DNA of 64,000 bases from Glandiceps talaboti (lineage: Eukaryota; Hemichordata; Enteropneusta; Spengelidae), in contig NC_135550.1 in assembly GCF_964340395.1 (NCBI RefSeq), positions 32,291,676 to 32,355,675 on the forward strand. Reading direction: 5' to 3'. How positions within the stretch are numbered: the stretch's first letter is position 1; every line of letters begins with the position of its first letter. Position numbers and translations under genes: made by a program. The notes under the pieces were generated by a model. That model saw only the letters and a list, made by a program, of their open reading frames with translations, was not told where the DNA came from and did not search any database. Shown piece after piece: positions 50,201 to 64,000 of this stretch.

Positions 50201-52223
50201 AAAAGTGTCACAAACAATAAACTTTATCCAGATCTGATGTGAAGCTAGATATTTATGGATCTATGCATGGAAATAGTTTCAATCTTTTTGTCACAGAATT
50301 TACACTTTGCTATATCCTCAGATGAAAATACTAGTAGCTGTTGATGAGCCTTTGACACAGGGCAAACCAAGTCATTGTTGATTCTGAATCTTTCAGTGTT
50401 TTATCCAACATGTTCTCCATACTGTAGGTATCTTAGACCTACAAGGTGAACACCCTTTATGTGGCTTACATTTCCCTTAGCTGGGAATGATATGTCAACA
50501 TATTTTACACATGTTCTAGCTATGGCAAGCCTTGTGAAATGATATTCACTATAGTGAGAGCATTCATATCAATACTTCAATTTGTATCAATCTAATCCAT
50601 GTATTATATTTTGTTTAAAACTGTTGTATTGTATTGAGAACTTGTATCCATAAGTGCCAAAGTTTTGTCAAGTTGTCTCAGCATTACTTAATTCAGTACC
50701 ATATATGGTAGTGTAGTCTAGTCAAGAAATGAACACTAGTGAAGGCTGTGTTGTAGAGATAACAAAACACGATCAACATCCAGAAATGAAAACTAGTGAA
50801 GGCTGTGAAAATTGGCATAATTAATAACATGTGTAAATATTTTATTTGGCAGCTAGATGTGTATATAAAATACAAAATAATATTGTACATAATAAATTCT
50901 CCATATGCAATAAATATATCATATTGATATTTTGTATGTGTGTTTTCTTTTAACCTTTCGAATATCATAGGTTGAATTATACCTTGTGTAATAAACGGTT
51001 CTTATCATACCATATCTGACTCTGTCACCCCCACCCCACCCTGCATTATGTCAACAATGATCCTCTGGTCAGACTCCCCGGTCTGTCATAATGCCATCAA
51101 CAGCCTTTTAACAGAGAACATCATTACATTGCAGAAGTCACATCTTGTGTATATTTTTTAGGACAAGTGAAATTTAAAGCTTGATTGCAAGTACCATTAT
51201 GTCTTTGCGGTTATTTTCTTGCAACATGCCAGATATTGTCCTAGACTGGTGATTAGTCATATTTCTGGACATATAATGTTCCGTGTATGTAATAGTGAAA
51301 GTTGAGCTTTTGATAAATATTTCAGATTGTTATAAAGGCTCATGGTTTGCATATAAGTGAGGTATATGCTAGAACCAAATCTTGACGAAGTCCTATGTAA
51401 ATCGCCAACCTACATTATTAGATACATCAATGATCACTTCTGCTCCAGTCTAATGGCACTCTCCACGTCCATTTTGTCAGATATTTTGTAGCTGCTTAGA
51501 TGAGTTTTCTAATGCCATGATTATAAGGATGTCAGTGAAAGTGTTCATATTTATTAAACTCACAGTGGTAATTTCAATTGCCCCATCTTTAGTATTTGGT
51601 TGGTATAGTAATGTCAGTACAAATACCTCGTGCAGTTTGAAATTGCAATAAAGACCGACACAAAGTTCTTTCTCTGTACAAGTGGCTAGGACGAGAAGAA
51701 GAGATGATGCAAACTTCATAACCTTAGCCAACAACACTAGTATTTACTAACAAACATGCTAGCTGAGATGTATATTTCATAACATCCATTGTGGTGTATT
51801 ATCCATATTCAAACATCTGTTTATAAATTATGTAAAACAAGAACTACACTGAACATAAGCTGTCGTGAAAATTAACGGTCTCCCTTGCAGAACAAAGAAC
51901 ACGATCAGCTGCATGATTGAAGAAGACTGCAAACATGGTTTTGTGGTTGATCATTTACACTTGCACTTGAAGATTAATCATGTCATACAGCAACCAGAGG
52001 TGAAATGACGTCACACTTTGCTGGGATGAGTAAAACTTTGGGTTGTAAAACACAGGTTGTACACCTCCAGTTTCTTCAGAGTTGGTAATAGTGTACAAAG
52101 AATGGCACAAATCTCTTGAATATGACAAATGTCTTGGCGACTGGTGATTTAAATCGATATACACATAAATGTCCAGTTTTGAACAAGACATCTTCACCCA
52201 TCAGTTTACCAGGACATGTATAA
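50201..52223. other. Region between converging genes, 3' UTR side
   Basis: No confident gene. On the - strand, 51955-52197 and 51477-51737 are open for 80-86 codons. The first lies just after the stop of the receptor-kinase gene and is probably 3' UTR. The second starts MLLAKVMKFASSLLLVLATC and looks signal-peptide-like but has no recognised family. AATAAA on the - strand at 51550-51555 could end the receptor-kinase transcript. Confidence 0.4.
51550..51555 (-). terminator. Candidate polyadenylation signal, receptor-kinase gene
   Basis: AATAAA on the - strand, about 670 bases after the stop codon at 52224-52226. Motif match only. Confidence 0.35.
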
Positions 52224-61941
<9,718 letters not shown>

Positions 61942-62001
61942 CTTGATGGTTAGTTTTCAATCTCTATCATCTTGGCATTCTTTTACTTCTCCAGATCATT
62001 C
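61942..62001 (-). other. 5' UTR part of the receptor exon
   Basis: A very strong acceptor (TTCTTCTTTTCGTTTCAG) ends at 62002. The 60 bases to the ATG contain a TGA in the same frame, so no coding sequence comes from upstream and the receptor start at 61941 is firm. At least one untranslated exon must lie beyond 62002. Confidence 0.75.
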
Positions 62002-64000
62002 CTGAAACGAAAAGAAGAAAAAAAATGAAATGATTAACGTGACAATAATGAACGAGATTAACTAACCAGGAATTTTGATCAAGATAGACAGTGTCGAGAT
62101 TAGTTTCAACAAGCTAAGATAAACTCGAACTGAAAGTGTAATACTATATTCTACATCGTAATTGTTAACTTGTTTGTTGGTTCGAGTTACACATCTTCAA
62201 ATGTACGTACACTATTTAAGTTCCGTGGTGGTTGATATAAGGATCAATAGACAGAATACCCGTGAACTTCAAAGTTGTCGTTATACCAGACAATTGACAC
62301 GTTGGGCCTCAGAAGATGCTGCTTGTTGATTCTAGGCATAATACGCACATACACAACCTAGTGAACAACTGGAAACCCTAATTAATATCGCCAACAATAA
62401 TTTTTCACTGTTATTATTGTCGATCTGAAGACTGGACAAACCTTGAAGAGGGTGTAAGTGATGAGATGAACGGTACACCAAATGCTATTGACAGTATACA
62501 AGCTGACTAGCTCACGGCCAAGAGCACTACACAACTAAACAACTATGTGTCAAAGCACTGACTGAACTGGTACATCTAATCATCAATTACGTCAAGTGAT
62601 GTCTTCTCCAATCCACCGTCTAATTACGTTCACTTCATGCGTACTCACGGCCATTGCGATTACAATCTGACAGCTATTGTTATTGATAATGAGGCGAGAA
62701 AGTGTAAACTAATCACTCGATCAATTTGTGCAAAACCTTTTGTTGGTTAACAAGTTGCCCGCCTTAATGAACTCACTGCAACGTTGTGTGAGTTTGATGG
62801 GCTTTAATTAACATAGAAATTAAAAACCCCCACATGTTTACTGGAGTTCATCAGCTGTATTTCAAACTGCAATGTGATGGGGAAATGAAATGATGCAAGC
62901 GCTTCTCATTGCAATGGTTCCTTATTCTAGGCATCTTTTTATAACGACAAATAGCACATCGACCACAGCCAAGTATTTAAGTTAACGTTACCAGAAAGAA
63001 AATCAAAAGGGCAGGGTAGGGGGTATTTGCATGGTTGTTTTCACCATAATGACAATAGTTATTCTATAGCTGTGTACTAAATGTACATAACGAAAACAGC
63101 GTGAAGGATACCAATGTATACTAGTAGCTTTTACTTGATTGCAACAATGAGACAAACCTAACATTGATACCTCTAACATTACTGTAGTCACAGACAAAGT
63201 GTGCTGCCGTCTACGCTGTACGTTATGCCATCATATATTCTATTCAACGCTATACTCATTTTGGTCACTTGCAATCATTGGGGGAAATTGAAATGACTTG
63301 AATGAAATTTCATATCAAACTTCAAAGTTTTGAATGTATTTACACACTAACAAGCTGTAATTATCCGATGTGCACTTTTATTTAGCCAACTCACTTTCAA
63401 ATGTATCTCTAAAATGCCAGATCCACGAGAAATGTTTAATGTCAAATTATATAGTTTTACCCTGTCAGCAGCACCCCAGATAGTGGTCGTTAACTTAAGA
63501 TTACCTGAAGGCGAGTACCGGTAATTTCAAATTGTAAATCATAATGAAATATTATGACGTCAAACATGCAGGCATCACCATCGAATTGTATACAGACTAA
63601 GATCCATAATTTCCGATGTCGAAGCCAATCCCACCTATTCACGCAGCGAAAGTCGTACTTTCTCTAAAGAATTGATTAAAGGAAATTGGGTTTTAAATTG
63701 GCCGAGAAACCGACAAACCGTCTGATTAATAGAGAATTCTTGTAAAACGAGCAGGGGCTAATTGAAATGAACCGACGTATAGAATGGATTGGGGCTAAAA
63801 TAAACTTGAGCTTTTCACTAGTGGAATTTCAAGTTGGTCTTAGAGTTTGACCACGAGTGTGGATTAAGCATTTCTATTGGTATAATCTTGAACAATCTGG
63901 TTAAAGCTGTAATGTAATAGGGTAATTGTCATCATGTAATTAACTATTCTACTTTGCGGTCTAAAACTCGAAGGGTTTAAAAAAACATCGTCTCAACAAA
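62002..64000 (-). other. Upstream region of receptor-kinase gene
   Basis: It should hold the promoter and an untranslated first exon. I see no coding ORF with domain character and no clear core promoter. Confidence 0.4.

Noticed and set aside
51955-52197. 80-codon - strand ORF just after the receptor-kinase stop
   Set aside because: It lies 27 bases after the stop in what should be the 3' UTR, shows no family, and is not needed to complete the kinase fold.

Overview
The window is invertebrate-type animal nuclear DNA. It is AT-rich, has long introns with GT/AG splice sites, is dense in microsatellites and small non-autonomous transposons, and carries conserved bilaterian genes split into many exons. 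The sequence does not fix the phylum; a marine invertebrate (hemichordate, cephalochordate or spiralian grade) would fit. No rRNA, tRNA, CRISPR array or bacterial-type operon was seen.

Left part, + strand (about 0.84-35 kb, possible 3' UTR to about 38.6 kb): a complete kinesin light chain gene (KLC). I could place every coding exon with consistent splice phase. It has an N-terminal coiled coil, an LFP-acidic-like linker, six TPRs and a basic C-terminal tail like that of vertebrate KLC1. The last TPR is encoded by two look-alike exons that cannot be spliced together without a frameshift, so they should be mutually exclusive. Further candidate cassettes in the tail would give alternative C-termini.

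Middle, + strand (41.65-47.96 kb): a complete ten-exon BTBD9 gene (BTB, BACK, two discoidin-like domains). The stretch between it and the next gene is mostly tandem repeats.

Right part, - strand (62.0 down to 52.2 kb, tail-to-tail with BTBD9): what looks like one gene joining a leucine-rich-repeat-receptor (LGR/RXFP)-type seven-helix receptor to a degenerate protein kinase domain. The exons join in phase at all five junctions and give about 1592 residues. The receptor lacks a leucine-rich ectodomain, the DRY-type motif and the TM2 aspartate. The kinase keeps HxD, Asn and DF-, lacks a recognisable glycine loop and VAIK lysine, and its C-lobe is split by about 900 residues of low-complexity Ser/Thr/Lys-rich sequence before the terminal alpha-H/alpha-I segment on a separate last exon. 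This is the most unusual object in the window.

Mobile and repeat content: three hAT-type MITEs (two near-identical in length, one with a perfect 8-bp target duplication), one SINE or L2-tailed element inserted in a minisatellite, a long inverted repeat inside a BTBD9 intron, a degenerate array of about 140-bp units in a KLC intron, and many microsatellites, one of which forms the polypyrimidine tract of a kinase exon.
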